From assembly GCA_905221605.1 (NCBI GenBank), contig CAJNDS010001557.1, positions 682,501 to 746,500 on the forward strand: a stretch of 64,000 nucleotides of DNA, written 5' to 3'. Origin of the DNA: Symbiodinium natans. Lineage: Eukaryota; Sar; Dinophyceae; Suessiales; Symbiodiniaceae. The notes under the pieces are model-generated. The model did no database searches and was not told where the DNA came from. It saw only the letters and a list, made by a program, of their open reading frames with translations. The position numbers and the translations under genes were made by a program. Positions 18,452-28,067 of this stretch are shown here, piece after piece (within the stretch, counting starts at the first letter, position 1; every line of letters begins with the position of its first letter).

Positions 18452-20065
18452 ATGGATAATTTAGTAGCAGAAGCAAGTGATGTTATGAGCCCAGCGTTAG
18501 ACTTTGGATTACCAAAAACAGCTCAATACGCCGTAGATCGCCGACATGTAAATTATTTCCCGAGCGGTAGCAACGTTTATAAAAGTGACGGAAGCGGAAA
18601 TTTAAATATTAGGTTTTACATTACAGGCGAAGACGGGACTTATTTAGATTTGTCTAGTATCCGTTTATTTGCTAATTTAAAGAACAATGATGTAGAAAGT
18701 CATTTCTTACGACCCCTGTCTGGTCTTCACGGTTTCTTCGCTCGTTATAGATGTTCCGTAGGAGGTCAGTTAGTTCAAGACATTGACCAATATAATAGAC
18801 ATTGTGAGTTATACAACTCGTTTAAATCTGCCGATGCTAGACACTCTGATGATATTGAAAGCGCGGCTAATCCTCGTTGGGACGATGACTGGCGACATAA
18901 ATACGCTAATGGTTTGGAACAGTTTGTAGGAATAGATTATGACCCTACTACAACTAATCCATCTACAAGCACCACTGTAGAAGCGGCGCCCACTGGAAAC
19001 AAAAATTATCGTGACTTTAACGCTTTTGGTGATATTGGCAATAGATACACTCGTCATTCTATGTCAGGAATTCGTGGAGGTGAATATGTAAGATTAGGTC
19101 ATAAATTTAAATGCGGTTTCCTAGAGAGTAATTATTATCTACCAGTTCGTTATGCTCCTTTAGAAATTGAAGTCACTTTATCATCAGACCCAGAAGCACC
19201 AATTATTAAACCAGTTGTAACAGCAGGTGATTACAGCGATAGTAAGGGGGATAGATACGGTCATTATTTCACAACGGGCGACACAAGCACATTATGGGAA
19301 CTGAACTCGCTGATTGTAAGAGCAGAAGTAGTAACGCTGGACAGTCAAGTAAATAATAATATTACCTCCCATCTTTTACAAGGTGGTTCATTGAAAATTG
19401 TTTATCCTATGTATCACACACTAAGTCAAACTTTCAGCACTGACGGAAACGAGATTAATATGAATGTTGTTAAATCAGCAAGTAAATTAAATGGTATGTT
19501 TATCACTTTATATAGACAACAGCGTGGAGCATCTTTAGGAACAGGAAACACAGCAGGAATGGAAAATGGCTACTATTTACCCGACAATTATGTTTATAAG
19601 CGTTGGAATTACTTTTACAATCCGATGATTAACGCTAGACTTAATGACCTTGGAGCAAATGCGACAGAAGCAGATAAAGGGTGTGGTTTTGCTAATAAGA
19701 ATTTAAATATTTCGTGGCAGGTTCAAATACACAACAAAAAATATCCAGAATTTGAATCACAAAGTTTAGCCGAGCATTGGTATTTCTTAAACCGTATGCT
19801 TTCATATATTAACCCAGACCAAGACGCATGTAGTATTACCTACGAGCAGTATAGAAGCGATAAATTCATCATTGGTATTAATTTTGAAAAAATGAGTGAG
19901 CAACATATGACAGGGGTAAACACAGAAATGAGTGGTTTATCTAATATTAAAATAAAACCATTTAGAACATTAGCTGAAGCAGAGAAAATCCAAGAGATCT
20001 TCTGTCATATTATATCAGAAACCGTGTTAGAAATCCGCTCAGATGGGTCTATAGTCTATGATTAA
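18452..20065 (+). CDS. Major capsid protein, double jelly-roll, 537 aa
   Basis: Builds the icosahedral shell as pseudo-hexameric trimers. The N-terminal region (PALDFGLPKTAQYAVDRRHV, then FPSG) and the HFLRPLSGLHGFFARYRCSV segment with GGQLVQDIDQYNR near residues 80-115 are typical of Polinton and polinton-like-virus capsid proteins. The rest is beta-rich with loops, and the length is in the usual 500-650 range. The frame is intact. It follows the lipase and the 72-aa gene on the same strand. Confidence 0.9.
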   Translation: MDNLVAEASDVMSPALDFGLPKTAQYAVDRRHVNYFPSGSNVYKSDGSGNLNIRFYITGEDGTYLDLSSIRLFANLKNNDVESHFLRPLSGLHGFFARYRCSVGGQLVQDIDQYNRHCELYNSFKSADARHSDDIESAANPRWDDDWRHKYANGLEQFVGIDYDPTTTNPSTSTTVEAAPTGNKNYRDFNAFGDIGNRYTRHSMSGIRGGEYVRLGHKFKCGFLESNYYLPVRYAPLEIEVTLSSDPEAPIIKPVVTAGDYSDSKGDRYGHYFTTGDTSTLWELNSLIVRAEVVTLDSQVNNNITSHLLQGGSLKIVYPMYHTLSQTFSTDGNEINMNVVKSASKLNGMFITLYRQQRGASLGTGNTAGMENGYYLPDNYVYKRWNYFYNPMINARLNDLGANATEADKGCGFANKNLNISWQVQIHNKKYPEFESQSLAEHWYFLNRMLSYINPDQDACSITYEQYRSDKFIIGINFEKMSEQHMTGVNTEMSGLSNIKIKPFRTLAEAEKIQEIFCHIISETVLEIRSDGSIVYD

Positions 20066-20118
20066 GTGTAAAAATAAGCCATAAGATGTTATAAAGAAAT
20101 GATACTTTATAGTATATT

Positions 20119-20681
20119 ATGGTAAAAAACGGTAAAGATTTCTCTAAAGGAAAAATATATTGCATAAGAAACAATATTGACGATGAATTTATATAGGAAG
20201 CACGACGCAACCGTTAAGTAAAAGGTTTCAAAAACATAAAGGTAGTATCAGCAATTGTAAAAGACAACGGCTTCTATATGATAAGATGTTAGAATTAGGG
20301 AAAGACAATTTCTACATTGAACTAGTTGAAGAATACCCATGTGAAAATATTGAACAGTTAAACAGAAGAGAAGGTGAGATTATACGAGAAAAGAAATCAA
20401 CGTTAAACAAACAAGTAGCAGGACGAACCATAAACGAATGGAGAGAAGACAATAAAGATTACCTTCGTGAAGACAAAAGACTTTATCATTTACATAACAA
20501 AGAAAGATTTAATGATAGATGTAGGAAGTGGCATGAAGATAATAAAGAAAAAGCAAAGGCATACAAAGCGAAAGTCATGGAGTGTCCATGCGGTGTTCAT
20601 TTTACACAAAGTCATAAATCAAGACACCTAAAATCTAAACAACATCAAACCTATGAACAATCATTAACCGAAGATATTTAA
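20119..20681 (+). pseudogene. GIY-YIG endonuclease gene, frameshifted
   Basis: The ATG at 20119 opens KGKIYCIRNN, the first half of a GIY-YIG catalytic domain, but a TAG at 20194-20196 stops it after 25 codons. The continuation (GSTTQPLSKRFQKH, then an open frame from 20286 to 20681) is in another frame. The break lies in a short TA run where loss of two bases would explain the shift. The downstream part has the basic KxxY-rich repeat region and a terminal CPCG...H-x3-H zinc-like motif seen also in the intact homologue at 25098-25748. Probably an inactivated homing-type nuclease; a sequencing error is the alternative. Confidence 0.75.
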
Positions 20682-20715
20682 TATTATTATTATCTAATCA
20701 ATAATAATATTAACT

Positions 20716-21195
20716 ATGATAAATCAAACAATGAGTTTAGATGGAACAACAACTATTTATGCTAATGATTTTATAAAAGTCTATGAAACAGGAACATCAA
20801 CCATTGAACAAGACTTCGCAACAAAAACAGAATTGACTAGCATTAACACAGCAAACGCGGCAAGTATAACAGCTAATGCCGATGCCATCACAATTCTGAA
20901 TAGCAAACAACTTCAAAATTTTAATAATATTAATGCTATTAACACTGATTTAACTAATAATTATCAAACAAACACAGTTTTAAGTAGCAACTTCTATAGC
21001 AAAACAGAAATAGACACGACCTTTACCAATTATTACACATCAACACAAATAGACACAAATTTATCTACGAATTATCAAAACAACACATTATTAGCTACCA
21101 ATTTTTATAATAAGGGCGAGGTAGATACGTTAATAGCAGGTGCTGGGGGTGGTGGCGGTTATACCGATACAGAAATTGATAATTTATTAGCATGA
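20716..21195 (+). CDS. Fibre protein, N-terminal part, 159 aa
   Basis: Thr/Asn/Ala-rich with repeated short units (FYSKTEIDT, YYTSTQIDT, FYNKGEVDT), as in trimeric phage and virus fibres. It ends GGGGYTDTEIDNLLA at a TGA (21193-21195). The same frame continues immediately into the 611-aa downstream fibre part with no other stop. The likely original gene is therefore one 775-codon fibre with one nonsense codon. A functional read-through or two-subunit arrangement is possible. Confidence 0.75.
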   Translation: MINQTMSLDGTTTIYANDFIKVYETGTSTIEQDFATKTELTSINTANAASITANADAITILNSKQLQNFNNINAINTDLTNNYQTNTVLSSNFYSKTEIDTTFTNYYTSTQIDTNLSTNYQNNTLLATNFYNKGEVDTLIAGAGGGGGYTDTEIDNLLA

Positions 21196-21204
21196 AGAGT
21201 TCCA

Positions 21205-23040
21205 TTGAGTGATTTTACTGATAAGTTTAAAACAAACCCAGTTATTGATTGTAGCGCTCCAACTATTATTCATACGGGCTTAACATTGAATAATGAAACA
21301 ATAAATATCTCACCAACTACTGGACTATTATTTAGCAATCAAACGGGAGGAGGGGATAAAGTAGTAAGTGTGTTTAAAAATGCTACTAATTATATAACTT
21401 TACAAGGAAATAAAATTGTATCAAACGCTACATCTGATGATAGTGTTGTAGATTTAGAATTAAACCCGTCAGGAAATGTTAATATTACCAATGATTTATC
21501 AGTATCTAATTTAACAGCAGACGGTATGAATTTAACAAATAATCTTAATATTGGTGGTAATATTGAATTAACAGACGCTAATACAAGTATAGAAAGGTAT
21601 AATAACGCTACTAAATCAAATATATCAATGGATTTACGGACAGACCAAGAGGCTATGAGATTAATGTTAGGAGCACCAACAGGTGCCGACACTAATACAT
21701 TTATTGAATGTAATAATACAACAGGAGGAACAACATTATTTAACCCAACTTATTTTAAAGACACTATAAATTATGAAAACGACACCTTAAATATTTCTAA
21801 TAACTCAGGAATTACATTTTATAAAGATACCACGGATGCCTCTAATGTAATGTGCGTTAAGAATGCTCAAGGATACTTAAAATTTATTTCTTTTGGTATT
21901 AATGCCTATAACACAAGCAATGACAGTTCTTCATTACTTCTATTAAATACAGCAAACGGAAATGGTGTTTATTGCTTATCGTTAGGCATTGGAGTTATTC
22001 AAGGTTCAAATAAACTAAATGTATCGGGAGGCAATGCTAATTTTGGAAGCACAGCATCGTTTCAAAGCACATCAACATTCAACGGCGATATTTATGTAAA
22101 TAATTCGGGTAGAATATTTCAAAGAGCCGACGCTAATAATTCATTAAATGTAATATCAACAGAAGAAATAAATTTTTCATTACAATCAAATAGAACAACC
22201 GACCCGACGACTGGCACTATTGCTTTACAATTAAACGACACTAACGGAATTACATTAAACAGAGCAGTTACAAATAATCTAACTTTTAATCGCATTGGTA
22301 ATATCGTTGGTGAAGCAGATGTTGTTAGTTGGGGGCGTTTTATGTTTCAAAATAGTAGCGAATTAAAAGAAGTATTGGATACTCAATATAAATTATATAT
22401 TAGAAATGGTGATACATTAGGAGATATTAATTTAACTGTTGGTTTAGAAAGTAGCACACCAGAAATTCAATTAACGGATGGAAAAATAAATGTATTAGGC
22501 AATCTGGAAATAACTCACACTGATGTATCAGGGTCACAACGAGTATTAATAAATAACCCAGACACTGACGGATTTATTAGATTAAGCAATAATAATTTAT
22601 CAAGATTAGACGCAACAAATACAGGCGTAGATGTTTATGGTTTCTTTACTACAACGAATAACGCTGATATTGGAGGAAATGTAACATGTGTTGCTTTAAC
22701 TGAAACATCAGACGCTAAACTGAAAGAGAACGTTAAAGAGGTAAATACGAAAGAATGTTATAAAGCCGTTAAGTATATCAAACCTAAAACATATAATTTT
22801 ATTAAAGACGAAGATAAAAAGTCAAACTTGGGTTTTATAGCTGATGACATAAAAGACGCTAAGATGCCGAAAGAATGGGACAACATAATATATTATAATG
22901 ATGAAGGTATAAAATTATTAGCATACAATAAGATGACTGTTGTTCTTTGGGGTTGTGTTCAAGAGTTACAAAAAGAAATAACTTCTTTGAAAGGTGAAAT
23001 AACAAAGTTGAAAAAGAAAATTAAAGATGATGATGATTAA
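21205..23040 (+). CDS. Fibre protein, C-terminal part with S74-type chaperone, 611 aa
   Basis: Asn/Thr-rich beta-repeat fibre sequence, then from about residue 505 a C-terminal intramolecular chaperone. TSDAKLKENVK is the endosialidase/S74 family start, followed by GFIADDIK and a terminal coiled coil (LQKEITSLKGEITKLKKKIK). In the family this domain trimerises the fibre and then cleaves itself off, so the mature product would lack it. The first in-frame start after the TGA is a TTG at 21205, a weak start, which supports a broken longer gene. The role would be attachment to the host cell. Confidence 0.85.
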   Translation: MSDFTDKFKTNPVIDCSAPTIIHTGLTLNNETINISPTTGLLFSNQTGGGDKVVSVFKNATNYITLQGNKIVSNATSDDSVVDLELNPSGNVNITNDLSVSNLTADGMNLTNNLNIGGNIELTDANTSIERYNNATKSNISMDLRTDQEAMRLMLGAPTGADTNTFIECNNTTGGTTLFNPTYFKDTINYENDTLNISNNSGITFYKDTTDASNVMCVKNAQGYLKFISFGINAYNTSNDSSSLLLLNTANGNGVYCLSLGIGVIQGSNKLNVSGGNANFGSTASFQSTSTFNGDIYVNNSGRIFQRADANNSLNVISTEEINFSLQSNRTTDPTTGTIALQLNDTNGITLNRAVTNNLTFNRIGNIVGEADVVSWGRFMFQNSSELKEVLDTQYKLYIRNGDTLGDINLTVGLESSTPEIQLTDGKINVLGNLEITHTDVSGSQRVLINNPDTDGFIRLSNNNLSRLDATNTGVDVYGFFTTTNNADIGGNVTCVALTETSDAKLKENVKEVNTKECYKAVKYIKPKTYNFIKDEDKKSNLGFIADDIKDAKMPKEWDNIIYYNDEGIKLLAYNKMTVVLWGCVQELQKEITSLKGEITKLKKKIKDDDD

Positions 23041-23062
23041 TAATTATGTATATTAATATATA

Positions 23063-23272
23063 ATGCCATCGTTAGACGAGCAAATTAACCAAAAACTAGA
23101 TGAGCAGTTACAAAGGGTAAAGAATGAACTAATCACCTTCAACTCCATTCAAAACATCATAGAAAAGATGGAAGCATTGGAAAAAGAAGTGGAGGAACTT
23201 AAGAACAAAAACAAATGTAGTAATAATGGCAAGTGTCTGCCATGTAACTTATGCTCATTTAGTTTATTTTGA
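23063..23272 (+). CDS. Polinton small coiled-coil/Cys-rich protein, 69 aa
   Basis: Residues 1-50 form a heptad-patterned coiled coil (MEALEKEVEELKNKNK). The C-terminus has five Cys (CSNNGKCLPCNLCSF). It follows the fibre gene on the same strand. It could be a fibre-associated or membrane-linked factor; not recognised. Confidence 0.6.
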   Translation: MPSLDEQINQKLDEQLQRVKNELITFNSIQNIIEKMEALEKEVEELKNKNKCSNNGKCLPCNLCSFSLF

Positions 23273-23302
23273 TGATAATTAATAATATATTTGATTTTAT
23301 TA

Positions 23303-24067
23303 TTAATCATCGGAAACTTCAAAGCGTTTTTCAAAACGAATATAAAACATCTTATTAACATCTTTAGCATTTGTGTTTATGTAGAAGAAACTGTAAGGTT
23401 CGTCATTTACTGCCTGTTGATACATGTTGTAAAGGGTTGCTTTATCCACTAGCGCGCTGTTTTCATCCAAAAAACTATTTACCTCATTCATATTCTTTAG
23501 TCTGAATATGAATAGAGCTGAAGTGTTTAACCTAATGATGGGCGCTAAGACATTATACTTTTGTGTTGATAAAATACAGGAGATAGCGTCATGTCGCCCT
23601 CTCGTAAATAGTCCATGTAATAAACTAGAGTATCTAACGAATTTGGGGTCGTCTGCGAAATCATCAATAATTATAAGTATGCTAAATAAATCCTTTTGTT
23701 TGTTTTTCTTTTGAAAATCAATGACTTTATGCTGAGTGTCTATTATCTTCTTTAATGCTATTGGGTCATAGTCTTCATAATATACCTGTTCCTTCTCAGT
23801 ATCCACCTTCATAACATCGCTTATATATTTCTTAACTGCCGTCCAAGTGTCATCAACATGAACACTAGGTGAAAATATGTATATTCTTTCAAATGAACCT
23901 CGGTAGATTTTCAATATCAGATTTTGAATGAGCACCGTCTTTCCTCCAGTAGAAGAAGCGACACATAGCATCCTAGCGGGTAAGTTAGGCATCATTTCGT
24001 ATTTGCTGTTTTTATATTTATACTCGGGTATGTCTATCGGTTCCACTTTTGGTATTGTTTCACTCAT
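23303..24067 (-). CDS. Genome-packaging ATPase (FtsK/HerA, A32-like), 254 aa
   Basis: Drives DNA into the preformed capsid. Walker A is ASSTGGKTVL (Lys43-Thr44). Walker B is LIIIDDFADD (Asp135-Asp136), preceded by hydrophobic residues. The length is typical of Polinton and virophage packaging ATPases. It is the lone minus-strand gene between two plus-strand gene groups, convergent with the 69-aa gene. Confidence 0.9.
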   Translation of the reverse strand: MSETIPKVEPIDIPEYKYKNSKYEMMPNLPARMLCVASSTGGKTVLIQNLILKIYRGSFERIYIFSPSVHVDDTWTAVKKYISDVMKVDTEKEQVYYEDYDPIALKKIIDTQHKVIDFQKKNKQKDLFSILIIIDDFADDPKFVRYSSLLHGLFTRGRHDAISCILSTQKYNVLAPIIRLNTSALFIFRLKNMNEVNSFLDENSALVDKATLYNMYQQAVNDEPYSFFYINTNAKDVNKMFYIRFEKRFEVSDD

Positions 24068-24103
24068 TATTAATAATTAGAAATTATATGATTTAAATAT
24101 ATA

Positions 24104-24265
24104 ATGGATACAAAGTATGATACTTATATTGAAACCATAAATGGTTTAGAAGTTTTCGAACAACAGGTAATAAGCGATAATAAAATAAAACGATGTTGCT
24201 ATTTGTCATTAGAGTTTGTAAAATCAGTTATTATTTGCTTGAAAAATAGTAAGAAATCTAAATAA
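24104..24265 (+). CDS. Polinton small protein, 53 aa
   Basis: A short open frame with the same AT-rich leader style as its neighbours, MDTKYDTYIETINGLEVFEQ onward, containing an adjacent CC and a hydrophobic SVIICL stretch. It ends 5 nt before the next ATG (24271), a spacing typical of this element. It is divergent from the ATPase. Function unknown. Confidence 0.55.
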   Translation: MDTKYDTYIETINGLEVFEQQVISDNKIKRCCYLSLEFVKSVIICLKNSKKSK

Positions 24266-24270
24266 TATAA

Positions 24271-24681
24271 ATGAGTGATAACGGCAGTGACAGTGACAAA
24301 AAAAAAGGTCTTTTCATCAATGCTAAAGGTTTTTCTTGTATCCCTTGTAAGTGTAAGCGTCAGTCATATCATAAAGAAACCAAAACTGTGAAAGAAAACA
24401 ACATAATAACAACTAACATAGTAGAAGATAGGCGTAACTTAAAATTTGGTGGTCGCCATGTGTCGCCTGATGAAAACGGTATATTCAAAAGCGATAAGCA
24501 AATTGGAAGCGTTGAAATATGTGATACTGGATGGGGCACCGCAAACAAAATAACACCTGAAGAATGCGAACAAAGAATAGAAGAGAACACTACAGACATT
24601 GAGACCATCAAAAAAGACATAGAACGAATAGAAATTGAAATTGAGGAGTTGAAACATCGCATTCTTAAAAAGTTGAATTAA
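24271..24681 (+). CDS. Polinton hypothetical protein, 136 aa
   Basis: The N-terminus has a Cys/Lys-rich segment (CIPCKCKRQS). The middle has a GWGT motif. The C-terminal 45 residues are a strong coiled coil (IETIKKDIERIEIEIEELKH). It may be an oligomeric structural or regulatory factor. No family recognised. Confidence 0.65.
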   Translation: MSDNGSDSDKKKGLFINAKGFSCIPCKCKRQSYHKETKTVKENNIITTNIVEDRRNLKFGGRHVSPDENGIFKSDKQIGSVEICDTGWGTANKITPEECEQRIEENTTDIETIKKDIERIEIEIEELKHRILKKLN

Positions 24682-24699
24682 TATATATGTAATATTAAT

Positions 24700-24897
24700 A
24701 TGGATTGTTTGTGTTTTAAGAAAGAGAAGAAAGAAACCACGAGTGCTTGGTTAATTGAAAGAAGAAAGATAAGAATGTATAACGCTAGGTTAAGTGCTAT
24801 AATAGATGAACTGGAGGATTACCAGCATTTAAGTCAGTATAAGAAACGATTCAAATTGTTGTTTGAATTTTATCAATTACATGAATTGTTAAAATAA
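24700..24897 (+). CDS. Polinton small helical protein, 65 aa
   Basis: Starts MDCLCFKKEKKETTSAWL. A possible acylation-type Cys pair lies at the N-terminus, followed by charged helices. It starts 18 nt after the previous stop. Unrecognised. Confidence 0.6.
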   Translation: MDCLCFKKEKKETTSAWLIERRKIRMYNARLSAIIDELEDYQHLSQYKKRFKLLFEFYQLHELLK

Positions 24898-25097
24898 TCA
24901 CTTAAAGTATTATTGATATGTATATTTGACAGTGTAAAGTTTTGCGTTAAGTCCCAGACATCATTCTTCTCCCCGCGTGTTTCGCTATACCATAAGCGTA
25001 TCATAAGAGTGCGGTAACGGTTAATTAGTTTGGAGATGTGCCCCTATTGCCCATTGCTCGTTCAAATGTTCGAATATTAATTAAAATATTAGAAGAT
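24898..25097. other. Non-coding spacer between convergent blocks
   Basis: About 200 bp with no open frame of note and higher G+C than the neighbouring coding DNA (CCCCGCGTGTTTCGC, GCCCCTATTGCCC). A CACTTAAAGTA word at 24899-24909 is close to the upstream motif but points away from any gene. It could hold a small RNA or transcription ends. Confidence 0.4.
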
Positions 25098-25748
25098 TTA
25101 CTTATTAATGTAATCTTGGTGTTTCTTTGTTCTTTCGTGCTTTCTTATAATACATTTTTGAACTTTTGAACCACAGCAACATTCAATTAATTCTTTCGCT
25201 TTGCTATCAATTTCATTTTTATGATTTACATAATAATTGTGTTTTTGTTCTTTTAAGTAATCTTTATTCTCTTCTCTATATTTAGCTGAATAGTTCTTCA
25301 TATACTCTTGTATCTTTTCTTTGTTTCTTGATTGGTAGTCTTTCACTTGTTCTTTGTTATTCTCATACCACTGTCTTAACCCCTCTTTGATTTTTTCTTG
25401 GTTTAATGGGTTATAGTATTCTTTGTATTCTTTTGGTGTCCTACCTGCTATACACCTATTCACACAGTCAGTATTTTGAATATAATAACCTTCTCTTCGC
25501 AATAATTCTTCCTTGCTTTCACAAGGGTAATTTTCAATTAGTTCTATTTTTACATTATCTTTTCCATATTCTTTAAAGATTTCAAGCGATGTTGTCCAGG
25601 TCTTCAAAGTGTTGTTCAGATACTTACAATAATCTTTTCTATGTCTTTCCATTCTTTTGCTTAGCTTTTCACAAGTGCTTCCAATATAACATTTATTATA
25701 TCCTATGTCAGTTATTTTATAAATTTTTCCGGTATTATACCTATTCAT
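25098..25748 (-). CDS. GIY-YIG endonuclease, intact, 216 aa
   Basis: The catalytic domain at residues 1-95 has GKIYKITD and KCYIGSTCEKLSKRMERH (the GIY and YIG elements, a downstream Arg, and Glu in IELIENYPCE). A basic region of YRE/KEYxK repeats and a terminal CCCGSKVQKCIIRKHERTKK zinc-finger-like motif follow. This layout is common for mobile nucleases in large algal viruses. It is the intact homologue of the broken gene at 20119-20681. It lies 22 nt downstream of polB on the same strand. Confidence 0.88.
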   Translation of the reverse strand: MNRYNTGKIYKITDIGYNKCYIGSTCEKLSKRMERHRKDYCKYLNNTLKTWTTSLEIFKEYGKDNVKIELIENYPCESKEELLRREGYYIQNTDCVNRCIAGRTPKEYKEYYNPLNQEKIKEGLRQWYENNKEQVKDYQSRNKEKIQEYMKNYSAKYREENKDYLKEQKHNYYVNHKNEIDSKAKELIECCCGSKVQKCIIRKHERTKKHQDYINK

Positions 25749-25770
25749 ACCACATTATACCGCTTTCTCT

Positions 25771-28056
25771 TTAAACCTTTACAATCGCATAATGTCCATA
25801 CGGCAAACTATTAACACTGTCTAAATAATATCTTTTATTATCATAACTACTCAAAGAAAGCTTAACTTGATTGATTGTATAAATGTTATGGTTTTTACTT
25901 CTAATGCTGTTAAATCTAACTGTTTCACTTTTATTATCTTTTAATGTTTCTTCATATTGTTGATAAGATAATTCTTTTTTAACTTTTAGTTTTGGAACTC
26001 CTTTGTTTTTCTTCTCCTCCTTGTCTTCATTATATACCTTAAACGCGTAACTCTTTGGTTTCAAAGCTATAAACTTAGTAATTATTTTACTTGAGCATTC
26101 ATCTTTGAAACATCCGAGTCTCTTCTTATTACTTACATCATAACATTTATGGTCTTTAGGATAATCGCTAAAATCCATTTCATTGCTAATTTGCTCGAAG
26201 TCATCATATACATCTTTAGTTTTAGTATGTATAACAAAGCTGTCCGTATCTGTATAAATTAATCTAACATTTTCGTTATACTTCTCTTTTAGAACATCAT
26301 AATAGAATGAATACATATGAACCTTTGAATAATCCAGTATAGACATTCCTACATATATGGGTTTATTTAGTTTAACCTTTTCTTTCAATTTCTCCACTCC
26401 TACTAGGTTTTCGTTTATTATGTGCCTGTGCTTGAATGTAGGATTATTAACGCATTTAGCATATCGTTCCTGTGTATCCACTAATTCAAAGTTAATGTGC
26501 TCCCTAACATTTTCCATCGTTTTGCCGTAACAAGAATTGTTCATTAGCTTATACAAATCCTTTTGAAAATCCGATGTTGCCTTCTTTCTCTTCTCGGTGT
26601 TAAAATCAATCCACGGCTTTAGCCATTCCTTCTGCTTGAATGAAATTACACGGTTTTTTTTCTTAATCTTCAGACCTTGTTTAAGATAAAACTGTAATGC
26701 TGATATGTGTAAAACATAATTAGACTTATCCATTACATTTAGTATTAGTTTATTTGTTTGTTCATCCTTTGCCTCCTTGCCCTGATGATATGCCTTATAA
26801 ATTTCTCTTTGAGTATTACTTAACATATCTGCCTTTACTTTCATTATTTCGGGTGCTAGCGGGTAATCTATATGCTTATCGTGTAGTTCTTTAGGGTATT
26901 CTAAATCAACATCAAAAATATAACCCTCATCTCCGTTCGTGTAGTTTGTAATTTCTTCCTCCGTAAAATCATCTAATTTATTTACAAATTTGATATCCTT
27001 ATATGGTAGTTTCTGGCACATTGCTAGACCATATAAGTTATTAGCATCTAAATAACTAATATATGATGTTTCTTTTGTTTCATCGTATTCTTCTCCCATA
27101 TATGGATTATTTGCTTCACTTTTTCTTGTCGCGCACTGGCACATTCCCCCGCGCAACCCGCTTTCAACCATCTTATAGATGTCTTCGTCATGAATCAGTT
27201 CTAGTTCAATGCCTGTTTTAAGTAGCATCGCATCCCAACTAAAATTAGGCAATGTTATGTAATGAGCGGGGTCTAATCCATAATCAACTAAACAAGTCTT
27301 TCTAAAGTTCTCAAAGACATCCGTTAGTAATAAAACATCAGTCTGTAAGTATAAGTCGTGATACTGACCTAGGTTTTTTATCTTAAAATGTTCCCATATC
27401 TTATTTGCTCTATCATATTCCGATTGTTTAATCCCTTCTTCTGTTAATTTACTGTAGAAGTCCTCTATTTTAGGTAGTGATGTTTCATTAAATCTATTAA
27501 AATCAGTAAAATAGTCGTAGGGATAAACGCCCTTATCAGTTAGTAAATCTAAATCAGTATCATCATTTACATAAACGCTTTTCTTACTAAAAGTAAATCC
27601 ATTCTGCCATTCATTCCTTTTCTCATTATCTTCATACTTAGTCAGTTTAACTAGTTTATCTAGGGAAGAAGATAAGAAACTAAAACTGTCTTTGAACTCT
27701 AGATTATCAACTGTGAATGTTACAAACTTCTCGCTGTTCTGTGCTATTACGCTTATCTTGTCCTTGTTCTTATTTAGCTTCTCCATATGTGATATTATTA
27801 GGTGAGCATCATAATTTTTAAGGTTGTTAAAAAATACTGGTATTTTAAAGTATTTGAAACAATAGTCTAAATTACATTTGTTGTGTGCCGCGCCTCTATA
27901 TTGTCCTGTAAAGTGGCAGTGGTCGGCCACTTTAGTTTTTGCTGGGTCTTTCGGGTTGAATGTGCCGCCGCATATAAAACAATGTGTTTCTTTTTTATGC
28001 TGTTCTTGTTGTTTGGTTGTCCATTGTAATTTCTTATTCTCCTTCATCTTGTCCAT
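25771..28056 (-). CDS. Protein-primed DNA polymerase B, C-terminal part, 761 aa
   Basis: Carries most of the polymerase. An endonuclease VII-like zinc motif comes first (HCFICGG, then DHCHFTGQYRG, residues 25-62). The second exonuclease motif is FFNNLKNYDAHL (about 76-87). Polymerase motif A is YLDANNLYGLAM (335-346), motif B KLMNNSCYGKT (about 503-513) and motif C YTDTDSF (601-607). All catalytic Asp residues are present. The first exonuclease motif lies in the separate upstream frame at 28068-29573, so the gene is split by a -1-type shift near 28057-28074. It replicates the element genome using a terminal protein primer in this family. Confidence 0.92.
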   Translation of the reverse strand: MDKMKENKKLQWTTKQQEQHKKETHCFICGGTFNPKDPAKTKVADHCHFTGQYRGAAHNKCNLDYCFKYFKIPVFFNNLKNYDAHLIISHMEKLNKNKDKISVIAQNSEKFVTFTVDNLEFKDSFSFLSSSLDKLVKLTKYEDNEKRNEWQNGFTFSKKSVYVNDDTDLDLLTDKGVYPYDYFTDFNRFNETSLPKIEDFYSKLTEEGIKQSEYDRANKIWEHFKIKNLGQYHDLYLQTDVLLLTDVFENFRKTCLVDYGLDPAHYITLPNFSWDAMLLKTGIELELIHDEDIYKMVESGLRGGMCQCATRKSEANNPYMGEEYDETKETSYISYLDANNLYGLAMCQKLPYKDIKFVNKLDDFTEEEITNYTNGDEGYIFDVDLEYPKELHDKHIDYPLAPEIMKVKADMLSNTQREIYKAYHQGKEAKDEQTNKLILNVMDKSNYVLHISALQFYLKQGLKIKKKNRVISFKQKEWLKPWIDFNTEKRKKATSDFQKDLYKLMNNSCYGKTMENVREHINFELVDTQERYAKCVNNPTFKHRHIINENLVGVEKLKEKVKLNKPIYVGMSILDYSKVHMYSFYYDVLKEKYNENVRLIYTDTDSFVIHTKTKDVYDDFEQISNEMDFSDYPKDHKCYDVSNKKRLGCFKDECSSKIITKFIALKPKSYAFKVYNEDKEEKKNKGVPKLKVKKELSYQQYEETLKDNKSETVRFNSIRSKNHNIYTINQVKLSLSSYDNKRYYLDSVNSLPYGHYAIVKV

Positions 28057-28067
28057 AATCTCTTCTT

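Noticed and set aside
25022-25080. Possible tRNA T-arm (CGTTCAAATG) in the Polinton spacer
   Set aside because: No matching acceptor, D or anticodon arms could be folded around it.
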